DNA from: an uncultured Carboxylicivirga sp.
GTDB taxonomy: Bacteria; Bacteroidota; Bacteroidia; Bacteroidales; Marinilabiliaceae
DNA length: 64,000 nt
Reading direction: 5' to 3'
Assembly: GCF_963668385.1 (NCBI RefSeq)
Contig: NZ_OY764327.1
Span: 3,816,501-3,880,500, forward strand
Shown piece by piece: positions 9,184 through 16,543 of this stretch. Position numbers and translations under genes: made by a program. Each line of letters starts with the position of its first letter. The stretch's first letter is position 1. The notes below the pieces were generated by a model that worked only from the letters and a program-made list of their open reading frames with translations, ran no database searches and was not told the origin of the DNA.

Positions 9184-9633
9184 TTACATCTTGTTTTTTA
9201 TCAACATTACTTCAATAATTGAAATAGCCGTTGCTTCGGGTACTTCTAGCACTTGCATAAGCTGATCAAGTACATCTTTTTCTTCTTCTTCCAAAATGCC
9301 ATCTGATAAGGCTATATCAACGGCACAGCAAAAAGCAGTTAGTTTCAAATCTTCTTCCATTGCTGGTTTGGCCATTTGAACCAATGCCCCCGGACCTTTA
9401 GTTTTAAGGATAGTAAATAATCGATCAAACATTTTATTAAAATCGATATCGCTACAACCGCTAAAAAGTTTAATACGACGTACATACCCTACCAAGTTAC
9501 TCCATTCTTCGTCTGATACATAGCCATCGCTTCCGGCAATGGCAACGGCTGTGGCTAAAAAAGCTTCTTGTTTGGTAAATGTTTTTTCTGCGCTTAATTC
9601 AGTTTGGTTAAATACTTTGTCAAAAATTCCCAT
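9184..9633 (-). CDS. TerB-like (tellurite resistance fold) protein
   Basis: Encodes 149 residues. It is all helical and acidic with no signal peptide. Two parts, AFLATAVAIAGSDGYVSDEEW and LTAFCCAVDIALSDGILEEEEKDVL, repeat the TerB pattern of a hydrophobic helix, then SDG, then an acidic loop. In this fold the conserved Asp/Glu residues are thought to bind a divalent metal. The name comes from tellurite resistance operons, but most stand-alone TerB proteins have no shown role in that. No other ter genes are in the window. It is a single gene with its own terminator. Confidence 0.82.
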   Translation of the reverse strand: MGIFDKVFNQTELSAEKTFTKQEAFLATAVAIAGSDGYVSDEEWSNLVGYVRRIKLFSGCSDIDFNKMFDRLFTILKTKGPGALVQMAKPAMEEDLKLTAFCCAVDIALSDGILEEEEKDVLDQLMQVLEVPEATAISIIEVMLIKNKM

Positions 9634-9953
9634 TTCTTTAATTTTTATCGATTAAGATTATTATTTCAGTAGCTTATTTATCAGAGTTAAAAACCGTTTA
9701 ATTGTACTGCTTAATAAGTCCTGAATGATTAGGTACCTCAAAAATGAGAGGATTATTGATTTTTATAAAAAAGAGTTTATATGCGTTTTGTTTCACTTTA
9801 TAAGTGTTTGTGATCTGCAGTAAAAGAGGATGAATTATTGTTTTGTATTAAGCAAAAAATGAGGTGAGATTGTTAAATAGTCATTATTATAGATATACAG
9901 ATAAATGTTATTGAGTTGTTCTTTTATTTAATAGTTACAATTCTTGACTAATA
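9634..9953. other. Intergenic stretch, nothing firm seen
   Basis: AT-rich DNA between the TerB-like gene and the terminator of the next minus-strand gene. A short CTCA/TGAG pair near 9738-9750 is too weak to call. It presumably contains the promoter of the TerB-like gene, but no clear -7 box was found on the minus strand. Confidence 0.4.
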
Positions 9954-9954
9954 A

Positions 9955-9986
9955 TAAAAAGGCCCTGTTTAATTAAAAACAGAGCC
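9955..9986 (-). terminator. Terminator of the secreted hypothetical gene
   Basis: On the minus strand GGCTCTGTTT pairs with AAACAGGGCC (one mismatch, 6-nt loop), followed by TTTTTAT. It lies 24 bp beyond the stop of the gene at 10010. Confidence 0.7.
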
Positions 9987-10009
9987 AGAGTTAAGGTTTA
10001 ATAGTAGGT

Positions 10010-10483
10010 TTATTCAATCTGGTGTAAATCTTCTAAGTTTCCAATCTTTAGCCCCTTATCGGTATCTAAATAGCCAATTTCAATTTTATAATTCTTGTTG
10101 TTTTCTGAAAAAATTAAATCACCTTCGTAAATACTCACATTGCCTTTTAATTCAACTTTATAAGTAAAATCTACATATTTTATCTTTTTCCAGTCTATTC
10201 CTTCAAATTCTCCATCTTTGCGCACTCTTTCAACTACTTTTTTCAATTCTTTTTCCCATTTGGCTTGCATTTCAGCATTAGGTTCAGATACCCCCAATGT
10301 TTGATACAAGTCGTTAATGGAAACCATGTATTTATTATAGGTTTGAGTATCCCAATTATTTATCTTTTTAAGAATTTTAAACGATATGTGCCCCATTTTT
10401 TCGGGCTTTTGTGCAGTAGAGTTTTGAATAGCACCTAATGTAATTGTGATAATGAATATTGTAAATAGTATTGCCTTCTTCAT
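10010..10483 (-). CDS. Secreted hypothetical protein
   Basis: Encodes 157 residues. A Sec signal peptide, MKKAILFTIFIITITLGAIQ followed by NSTAQ, is cut near residue 25. The mature part is charged and mixed helix/strand (KINNWDTQTYNKYMVSINDL, IKYVDFTYKVELKGNVS, KNYKIEIGYLDTDKGLKIG). I do not recognise a family. The C-terminal half, with repeated strand segments and an aromatic pattern, suggests a small periplasmic binding or NTF2/PepSY-like sandwich, but this is weak. It has its own terminator. Next upstream on the same strand, 95 bp away, is the four-helix membrane protein gene. Function unknown. Confidence 0.65.
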   Translation of the reverse strand: MKKAILFTIFIITITLGAIQNSTAQKPEKMGHISFKILKKINNWDTQTYNKYMVSINDLYQTLGVSEPNAEMQAKWEKELKKVVERVRKDGEFEGIDWKKIKYVDFTYKVELKGNVSIYEGDLIFSENNKNYKIEIGYLDTDKGLKIGNLEDLHQIE

Positions 10484-10578
10484 TTCGATTGTTCTATATA
10501 ATTGTTTGATTGTACTATGTAGGTAATAAGGGGGAGATTTGTGTAAATGGAAAAGTTAGGTTGGTTTAGTTATTAATA

Positions 10579-10995
10579 TTAGAATATTATTGAAGCTACA
10601 ATCGACCATGCTCCTAGGATGATTGCAATCAATCCTAATCGTCCTTGTAATGGACTTAATACTTGCATTAGCATTTCTCCTTTTTCCTTTGCTTCCTCGT
10701 TTTTAGATAGAATTAATTTATTAATCATTCCATAACCCAATAGGAATCCTAATCCAGCTTCGAACAGTGATCCGGCAACCCATGTTGAATACCAGATGGG
10801 ATTTGTTGTAAATACCGATATGTTTAAAATAGCACTAATAATACCCCAAATTCCATAAAAGCATAAGGCTAATCCCAGCCATCCTTGATAAGGTGTTATT
10901 TTGTCGAGCAATTCCTTTGCATTAGGTTTTTTTGATAAAAGCAGAGAAGGAGCTGCTAATACTCCCAATACAACAAGAGTAATTCCGTAGATCAT
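10579..10995 (-). CDS. Four-helix membrane protein with internal duplication
   Basis: Encodes 138 residues, predicted as four membrane helices. The segment KITPYQGWLGLALCFYGIWG (about 32-51) recurs as VLSPLQGRLGLIAIILGAWS (about 112-131): same spacing P-x-QG-x-LGL, then a small-residue helix ending G-x-W. This points to an internal duplication of a two-helix unit. An acidic/basic loop, SKNEEAKEKGEM, lies in the cytosol between the two units. No named family is recognised. It starts 26 bp after the stop of the Imm17-like gene on the same strand, so the two are probably one unit. Confidence 0.65.
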   Translation of the reverse strand: MIYGITLVVLGVLAAPSLLLSKKPNAKELLDKITPYQGWLGLALCFYGIWGIISAILNISVFTTNPIWYSTWVAGSLFEAGLGFLLGYGMINKLILSKNEEAKEKGEMLMQVLSPLQGRLGLIAIILGAWSIVASIIF

Positions 10996-11021
10996 TTTAA
11001 TATTAATTAAATAGTTAGTAA

Positions 11022-11267
11022 TTATATGATTTTGTGTTCGAACAGAAGCTGTAAGTCAATGATGTTTAATATATCAAGCACAGCCATGATAACTAAAATA
11101 CTACCAATAAGAGCGTAGAATATTCGAGCTCCACTTTGGCCAAACAGATGAACTATCAACCGTGCTTTTCTATTTTTTAAAAAGAAGTTCCATTTGAGTG
11201 AAGCACCTAGTAGCGTAAAAACACCTACGACTATCAAAAAAATTTGAATCAATAATTCTTTATGCAT
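11022..11267 (-). CDS. Two-helix membrane protein resembling immunity protein 17
   Basis: Encodes 81 residues from ATG 11267; the frame is open further up but the extra 38 residues are polar and low-quality. Two membrane helices (about 4-22 and 45-67) flank a basic loop, LKWNFFLKNRKARLIVHLFG, then QSGARIFYALIG. The patterns W-x-F-F-x-N-R-K-A-R and GARIFY look like the Imm17 group of small membrane proteins, named for occurrence in polymorphic-toxin loci. No toxin gene is next to it. The gene downstream is also a small multi-helix membrane protein. Family match is by eye only. Confidence 0.55.
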   Translation of the reverse strand: MHKELLIQIFLIVVGVFTLLGASLKWNFFLKNRKARLIVHLFGQSGARIFYALIGSILVIMAVLDILNIIDLQLLFEHKII

Positions 11268-11496
11268 CGTTCGATTATTTTTTGTTATTATTAAATGATG
11301 ATGCAAAGAAGTTGAGATAGCACTGTTTCTCCAAAGGTACTTTATAAGTGTAGAGATTGTTTTTATAACTGTTGCAAGCACATTGAAAAAGGAGGGAAGG
11401 AGCTTTGATATGGATTTTGATTACTACATTATGTAAGTAGGATGGTCTTATAACTATTTAATAAATAAATGGTGAGTATGTGGCCCAAAAACTAAC

Positions 11497-12225
11497 TTAT
11501 AGGTTTAGTTGTTTTACAAGTTCACTTTTTCGGCGGACAGATACTTTTGCTTTATAACCATTATTTAAAATAATATCAGCGTTGGTATCAATGCTTATAA
11601 CCTGATTTAGGTTTACTATATATTTTTGATGTGTACGGGCAAAATTATAGGGTTTAAGTAACGATTCGTAGTGTTTTAGGTTTTTTGAAGTGAGTATTTT
11701 ACGATCGCTTGTAAAAATGGTCGTGTAAGCCCCTTCTGCTTCAAGATAAATGATAGACTCAGCATCCAGATAGTAGGTGTTATCGTAGGTTTTAATAACT
11801 ACTTTTTTGTGAGTTTCTTCCTGTTGTTTCTCTATCTCTTTCAAAGCAATCATTTCCTTTTTATCATTAATTTTAAGAATGGCTTTATCAATAGCAGCTT
11901 TTAATTCATTTGGATCAACTGGTTTGAGGATATAATCAACAGCACTTAGTTTTATTGCATCAATCGCATACTTTTTGTAGCTGGTTACAAAAATAGTTTC
12001 AAATTCGGCTTCTGGATAATCCTTTAGCATTTCAACGCTTGGACCATCGTCCAGCTCAATGTCGAATAAGACTATATCAGCTGTATTACTACTTAAAAAC
12101 TCTTTTGTATCAGTAAAACTCGAAAACTCTGCTATAACTTCTATTTGAGGGAATAATAAAGAAAGCATCTTGCGTAGTACTTCGCGAGCATTAAATTCAT
12201 CTTCTGCAATGACAATTTTATACAT
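11497..12225 (-). CDS. LytTR-family response regulator
   Basis: Encodes 242 residues. The receiver domain (1-125) has the acidic pair in IAEDE, the phospho-acceptor Asp in DIVLFDIELDD (about residue 55) and the Lys in ILKPVD. A LytTR DNA-binding domain (about 140-240) shows the usual IIYLEAEGAYTTIFTSD and FARTHQKYIVNLNQV patterns. Its start codon overlaps the last 8 nt of the sensor kinase gene (12218-12225), so the two are translationally coupled and form a pair. Family role: binds DNA on phosphorylation by the kinase. Target genes cannot be told from the sequence. Confidence 0.92.
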   Translation of the reverse strand: MYKIVIAEDEFNAREVLRKMLSLLFPQIEVIAEFSSFTDTKEFLSSNTADIVLFDIELDDGPSVEMLKDYPEAEFETIFVTSYKKYAIDAIKLSAVDYILKPVDPNELKAAIDKAILKINDKKEMIALKEIEKQQEETHKKVVIKTYDNTYYLDAESIIYLEAEGAYTTIFTSDRKILTSKNLKHYESLLKPYNFARTHQKYIVNLNQVISIDTNADIILNNGYKAKVSVRRKSELVKQLNL

Positions 12226-14083
12226 GGGCTGTTAATGATAGTTCGAAATATACTTTGGTACCTCCTGCAGGAGGCGTAGAGATAATAAAAGAAAGATGAT
12301 TGTTATCGTTAAATAAGGCCAGACGTTTCTTTAATACATCTAAGGCATGATCTTTTTTACTTTGCTTTTCATGATCGAATCCAACGCCGTTGTCTGTTAC
12401 TGCGAAACCAATTTTGTTGTCTTCTATTTTGTTTATGCCAATAACGATAAAACCTTGTTTGTAATATTGTTTAAATCCGTGTTGAATCGAATTCTCAACC
12501 AATGGTTGTAACATCATCGGTGGTATCTGAATATCCATCGTCTTTAATGAATTGTCAATATTTATTTCATACGAAAATTTATCACCAAAACGCATTTTTT
12601 GTGTTTCTATATAATCTGTTAAGGCTGATATGTCTTCATCAATACTTATGGTTTGCACATTTGCAAAGTCAAACGATTGACGAATTAAACGGGCAAAACG
12701 TGATACATAGGAAGCTGTTACCAATTGATCTTCTTTTAAAATTGAATTTTGTATGGCAGTTAATGCATTGAAAATAAAATGAGGATTCATTTGTGTGCGT
12801 AAAACAGCATCTTGCAATGATTTGTTTTCTTTTTCAGCTCTTAACGACAAGTATTTTTTTCGTTGTCGTAAATAATAAAACATAGCAGTAACAATTATTG
12901 CAAAAACGAAGAATACAACCTGTGTAATAAATTGCTTTTTCTCTATTTGTAATCTTTTATTTTGTTCCTCTTTAATAATTAGTTGTTGTTCTTGATCTTT
13001 TTCACGTGCTGCGTACAGTTTATATTGATTAGTTAGCATGTTGGCAAAATCTTTTTCCTGTACTTTGTGTATTTCGTATAAAACAGAATCGTATAAGGCA
13101 AAATAGAAAGCAGCATCAGTTATATCGCCCGTATTAATGCTGTGAAACATTTGATCGCGGTATAAATCGAGAGCATTTTTTGAATTTGTTTTTTGAGTGA
13201 TGGATTCAAGTTTTTCAAAATATTTATCAGCTATGCTATCATTGCCTAATGTACGATTTAGATTGGCCAGATTCATAAGTGCAGTATTTACCTCATCAGG
13301 TTGATTGTGCTTTAACATTGAGGCTTGTTCGTAATAGGTAATAGCTTGTTGAAGATAATTTGCATTATCGGTTTTGTTATATAGATTTTCGTAACATACG
13401 CCTAGATTATTGTATGCGTCGCTAATATCTGATCTATTACCATGAATTATACTTAATTCAAGGGCTTTTTTATTATAAAATATGGCTTTATGAAAAAGCT
13501 CTTGTCTTTTGTAAATTACACCCAGGTTATTGTATATGCGCGACATGGATGTTGTATCTTTCCTTTTTTCGTACTCGCTAACAACAGATCTTAAATAAAA
13601 CAGTGTGCTGTCAATTTCTCCTTGTACATAAAATAGATTGGAGAAATACTCTTTTACTTTAAGTTGAAGTAAAGTATCCTTATTTTGAGTTGCAATTTGC
13701 TTGGCTAAAAATAATTCATTGCCTGCCTGAGTGAAATTGTATGAGTCTGAGTATGTGCGAGATAAGTTTAACCGAACTTTTACTTCGCCGGTAAAATCAT
13801 CTGATTTTTTGTATAATAGCAGGGCTTTACGGTAATAATTGACAGCTTCATTGTTGGCTCCAAACTCGTTTCTGTTATTCCCTAATAGATTAAATAGTAG
13901 AGCACTGTCTTGCTGTCCAATGTCTTTATTTTGGAGTTTCTTTTGTAAAAACAAAAAAGAAGAATCCAAAGGTAAAGTATCAGTATGTTGTATAAATCTT
14001 TGTCGTTGTTCTTTTGTTATACTTTGCGAAAACACAATGCATGTTTGCACTATTAGTATAAGAAGCATATATATTTTATGCAT
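12218..14083 (-). CDS. TPR-containing sensor histidine kinase, LytS/YehU type
   Basis: Encodes 621 residues. A signal peptide (MHKIYMLLILIVQTCIVFSQ) leads a periplasmic helical-repeat region with several TPR units, for example RIYNNLGVIYKRQELFHKAI and ISDAYNNLGVCYENL (about 60-300). A coiled coil and one membrane helix (FITQVVFFVFAIIVTAMFYYL, ~380-400) follow. The kinase is of the His_kinase (PF06580) class: MNPHFIFNALTAIQNSI with the phospho-His near 434, and MMLQPLVENSIQHGFK as the N-box of the ATPase. It overlaps its response regulator gene. It lies 79 bp downstream of the pectin methylesterase gene on the same strand, so read-through is possible, but a functional link to pectin is not shown. 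Confidence 0.92.
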   Translation of the reverse strand: MHKIYMLLILIVQTCIVFSQSITKEQRQRFIQHTDTLPLDSSFLFLQKKLQNKDIGQQDSALLFNLLGNNRNEFGANNEAVNYYRKALLLYKKSDDFTGEVKVRLNLSRTYSDSYNFTQAGNELFLAKQIATQNKDTLLQLKVKEYFSNLFYVQGEIDSTLFYLRSVVSEYEKRKDTTSMSRIYNNLGVIYKRQELFHKAIFYNKKALELSIIHGNRSDISDAYNNLGVCYENLYNKTDNANYLQQAITYYEQASMLKHNQPDEVNTALMNLANLNRTLGNDSIADKYFEKLESITQKTNSKNALDLYRDQMFHSINTGDITDAAFYFALYDSVLYEIHKVQEKDFANMLTNQYKLYAAREKDQEQQLIIKEEQNKRLQIEKKQFITQVVFFVFAIIVTAMFYYLRQRKKYLSLRAEKENKSLQDAVLRTQMNPHFIFNALTAIQNSILKEDQLVTASYVSRFARLIRQSFDFANVQTISIDEDISALTDYIETQKMRFGDKFSYEINIDNSLKTMDIQIPPMMLQPLVENSIQHGFKQYYKQGFIVIGINKIEDNKIGFAVTDNGVGFDHEKQSKKDHALDVLKKRLALFNDNNHLSFIISTPPAGGTKVYFELSLTAHV

Positions 14084-14162
14084 TTTTTGCCGAAAAGGAT
14101 TGTTTTTAATAAAGTGTCGGCAAAGATAGCATTAAGTCTTTTAATCGTAGCTTTTGAAATGT

Positions 14163-15422
14163 TTACTTTAAAATGTTCAGCTCCAATGAATCTCCGGATA
14201 TTAGCATGATATTATTAACTCTGGCTATGTTGGTAAAAATGCAACCACTCGTAATTCTTAATGATTCTATGAAATCTTTTTGGTCTAAAGGAGTTGGGGC
14301 CGATAATTGAATTATATCTCTACCTTTACCCTGAACAAAAGTTAACTCTTTATGTGTAGAGGTCATTAATGTTAAGTCCGATGTAATTCCCATATTTTCG
14401 CTAAAGTATAATAATATGTTGTGTTCATTTAAGAACTTAACTTTTGTAAGATATGGAAATGTTTTGTTTTCAGGATCCCATTGTTGATTAAACGTCCATG
14501 CAGGGCTAAGATCTTTCGGAGCAATTTTATCGCTGCAGTTTTTAAAATTGTCGGCAAACCAAGTATAATTTTGTTCAACAGATGTACAGCCCGAAAAGTA
14601 ATATCGATCGCCCCAAAAATAAGGACGATTTTTTTCTGGTTTGTTGGGATAAGTTACATGATAAATAGGTTTATCAGCCATACCTTTTCCAAAGGTACAG
14701 TTGTTAAGATAAAAGGCTGCTTCGTAATGATGGCGTCCTAATTCCCATCCATCAACCCCAGTGAAACTACAATTCTGTAATACAAACTTTTTATCTTTAT
14801 TATCAACTCCGGCATGCCATAAAGTGGCTGTTTTTTTTAGTTGATGAAATTCGGAATCTTTAATGTAGCACCATCCTCTTGGACAAACAAAATCAACACA
14901 TCCCTCAAAATAACAATTGGAATGGTAATACATCCCTTGTTTATAATTCCACAACGAAACGGTATCTCCGCCTTTACTGATGACATTGCAATTTGTAATA
15001 ACCGTGCGTGTACCAGTACCAAGTATTGCAAAAGCATGAGGGCCAACTTGAGGTTGTGTATTACGTATTGTTAGGTTATCGAGTATAATATCATCAGCTT
15101 CAATATTAATTACAGCTGGTCCTGTTATGTCCGGATTTTTTATCCAATCTTCGCGCAGTTGAGCATATTCAATTATTGTACTATCGCGACTCTCGCCTCT
15201 GATAGTGATAAAGTCCTGTTTCAGTTTTATTTTTTCATTGTAAATGCCATTTTTAACATATATGGTCATGCGCTGATAATTATAATAGGGTAAATTATTA
15301 ATAGCCTCGGTTAAAGTTGTGTAATCACCACTGCCATCGGCAGCAACAGTTATATCAGCAGTGTTTTGAGCCCATAATTCTAGGCAGAATAAGGCTATGA
15401 TGGAACTTACAATGAATCTCAT
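14163..15422 (-). CDS. Pectin methylesterase-like carbohydrate esterase, CE8
   Basis: Encodes 419 residues with a signal peptide (MRFIVSSIIALFCLELWAQ). A right-handed beta-helix follows, starting ITVAADGSGDYTTLTEAIN, the classic pectinesterase opening. Active-site elements can be matched: GDTVSLW (first catalytic Asp region), GCVDFVCPRG (second Asp, in place of the common VDFIFG) and ELGRHHYE (catalytic Arg, in place of LGRPW). The predicted reaction is removal of methyl esters from homogalacturonan, exposing it to pectate lyases. The last ~110 residues (from about 310) form an extra C-terminal region, ending in short strands. Its ATG shares a base with the stop of the CE12 gene (TAATG), so the two are coupled. 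Motif changes leave substrate range open. Confidence 0.85.
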   Translation of the reverse strand: MRFIVSSIIALFCLELWAQNTADITVAADGSGDYTTLTEAINNLPYYNYQRMTIYVKNGIYNEKIKLKQDFITIRGESRDSTIIEYAQLREDWIKNPDITGPAVINIEADDIILDNLTIRNTQPQVGPHAFAILGTGTRTVITNCNVISKGGDTVSLWNYKQGMYYHSNCYFEGCVDFVCPRGWCYIKDSEFHQLKKTATLWHAGVDNKDKKFVLQNCSFTGVDGWELGRHHYEAAFYLNNCTFGKGMADKPIYHVTYPNKPEKNRPYFWGDRYYFSGCTSVEQNYTWFADNFKNCSDKIAPKDLSPAWTFNQQWDPENKTFPYLTKVKFLNEHNILLYFSENMGITSDLTLMTSTHKELTFVQGKGRDIIQLSAPTPLDQKDFIESLRITSGCIFTNIARVNNIMLISGDSLELNILK

Positions 15423-16189
15423 TATTGATTAATTATGTCCTTTTTGATTGCAATATCTGATTTTTCAATAGCTTCAATGGCAAGATGGGCCATTTCGTAG
15501 GCTCCTTTATCATTGAAATGGGTATTATCATCTCTACCATCCGGATAATTGTTCCACACGCCAGGTTCAGCAATTAAAAAGAGCTCTTTCGATTTTTCTT
15601 CTCCGTATTCAATTAAAAGTTTTTCAGATAATTGGTGCATATCAATCAAGCTTACTTCTTTATCAGCTGCTGCCTTGCGAGTCATTACAGGATAATCGCC
15701 ATGAGTATCGAAGAACTTGCCATTTTCATCAAATCTGCGACGCATAACAGGTGTTAACAATATGGGTGTTGCTTTTTTTGAGCGTACATCATCCACAAAG
15801 TGACACATATTGGAATAAAAATCTTCCGGTGAAGAGTATTTGTCTTTTCGTGTTTTTTCATCGTTGTGACCAAACTGGATAAAAACATAATCACCGGGTT
15901 TTAAAAGCGACATAATAGAGTCCCAGCGTCCTTCTGCAACAAACGATTTACTGCTTCTGCCATTCTTGGCATGATTGGCAACAGTTACATTTTTAGAAAG
16001 AAAGTCATGTAAATGTTCTCCCCAACCTGTTTCGGGCCGTTTGTCCAACTCTTTTTCGGCCATTGTTGAATCTCCGGCTAAATAGATCGTATAGGGTTTG
16101 TTTTGGTTGCAACTAAACAGGGTTAGAACAAGAATGAAGGATAGAAAATAGTAATGTTTTCTTTGACTAAGGGTACTAAGTTTATTCAT
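15422..16189 (-). CDS. GDSL esterase of the rhamnogalacturonan acetylesterase type, CE12
   Basis: Encodes 255 residues from ATG 16189; this start gives a lipoprotein signal ending LTLFSC. SGNH-hydrolase blocks are clear: IYLAGDSTMAE (nucleophile Ser), AKNGRSSKSF (Gly/Asn region), FIQFGHNDEK (Asn) and DNTHFNDKGA (catalytic Asp/His). This is the pattern of CE12 pectin acetylesterases. The predicted role is removal of acetyl groups from pectin at the cell surface or in the periplasm, in step with the CE8 esterase translated from the same mRNA. The lipid anchor suggests outer membrane attachment. Confidence 0.88.
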   Translation of the reverse strand: MNKLSTLSQRKHYYFLSFILVLTLFSCNQNKPYTIYLAGDSTMAEKELDKRPETGWGEHLHDFLSKNVTVANHAKNGRSSKSFVAEGRWDSIMSLLKPGDYVFIQFGHNDEKTRKDKYSSPEDFYSNMCHFVDDVRSKKATPILLTPVMRRRFDENGKFFDTHGDYPVMTRKAAADKEVSLIDMHQLSEKLLIEYGEEKSKELFLIAEPGVWNNYPDGRDDNTHFNDKGAYEMAHLAIEAIEKSDIAIKKDIINQ

Positions 16190-16301
16190 TTTAATGGATT
16201 TTTTTAACTGACAGGCTAAAGTAATGAATATCATAAGTAGTTAATCAAAAAAATACATTAAAAATAGGCTTACCAATAATCAATAAATCAGTAGTATGAT
16301 G

Positions 16302-16329
16302 ATTTGTCACCTATTTTGAGAAAAAATAC
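16302..16329 (+). promoter_or_regulatory. Bipartite operator motif upstream of the CE12-CE8 unit
   Basis: ATTTGTCACCT, 10 nt, then AAAATAC. The same two blocks with the same spacing occur at 21077-21104 between the hybrid sensor gene and GH28. It lies about 113 bp upstream of the CE12 start. A binding site for the AraC-type domain of the hybrid regulator is the simplest reading; this is inference. Confidence 0.5.
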
Positions 16330-16419
16330 CTACTGTAGTATATTAGCTACTCATAATTCTTTTGATGGCGGTTAAAGGTAACAGATCAATATCAGATTTG
16401 TATTTTTTTACTTCATTGT

Positions 16420-16541
16420 TCGATGATTATTCGATAGAAGCTATTATACCCTGATCGAACAAGCATCGAACAAGCATCGAATAAGCATCGAACAAGACCG
16501 AAGCTGTATCGAAGGAAGTACGAAGCTCCTACGAATAGAAG
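16420..16541. repeat. 11-bp-phased CGA(A/T) repeat array
   Basis: Copies of NCGA(A/T) begin at 16420, 16431, 16455, 16466, 16477, 16488, 16498, 16509, 16520 and 16531, almost all spaced 11 bp. Between 16455 and 16498 it is a near-perfect tandem repeat of TCGAACAAGCA (four units); it then degenerates into CGAAGCTGTA, TCGAAGGAAGT and ACGAAGCTCCT. It ends 2 bp before the stop codon of the hybrid sensor gene and lies 231-352 bp upstream of the CE12 start. Confidence 0.8.
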
Positions 16542-16543
16542 TA

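Noticed and set aside
11268-11381. N-terminal extension of the Imm17-like gene
   Set aside because: The extra 38 residues are polar and His/Asn-rich, and ATG 11267 directly precedes the first membrane helix.
12502-12771. Plus-strand frame of 89 codons
   Set aside because: Antisense to the conserved kinase core of the LytS-type gene.
16455-16498. Possible CRISPR array
   Set aside because: Units are 11 bp and tandem with no spacers, and no cas genes are present.
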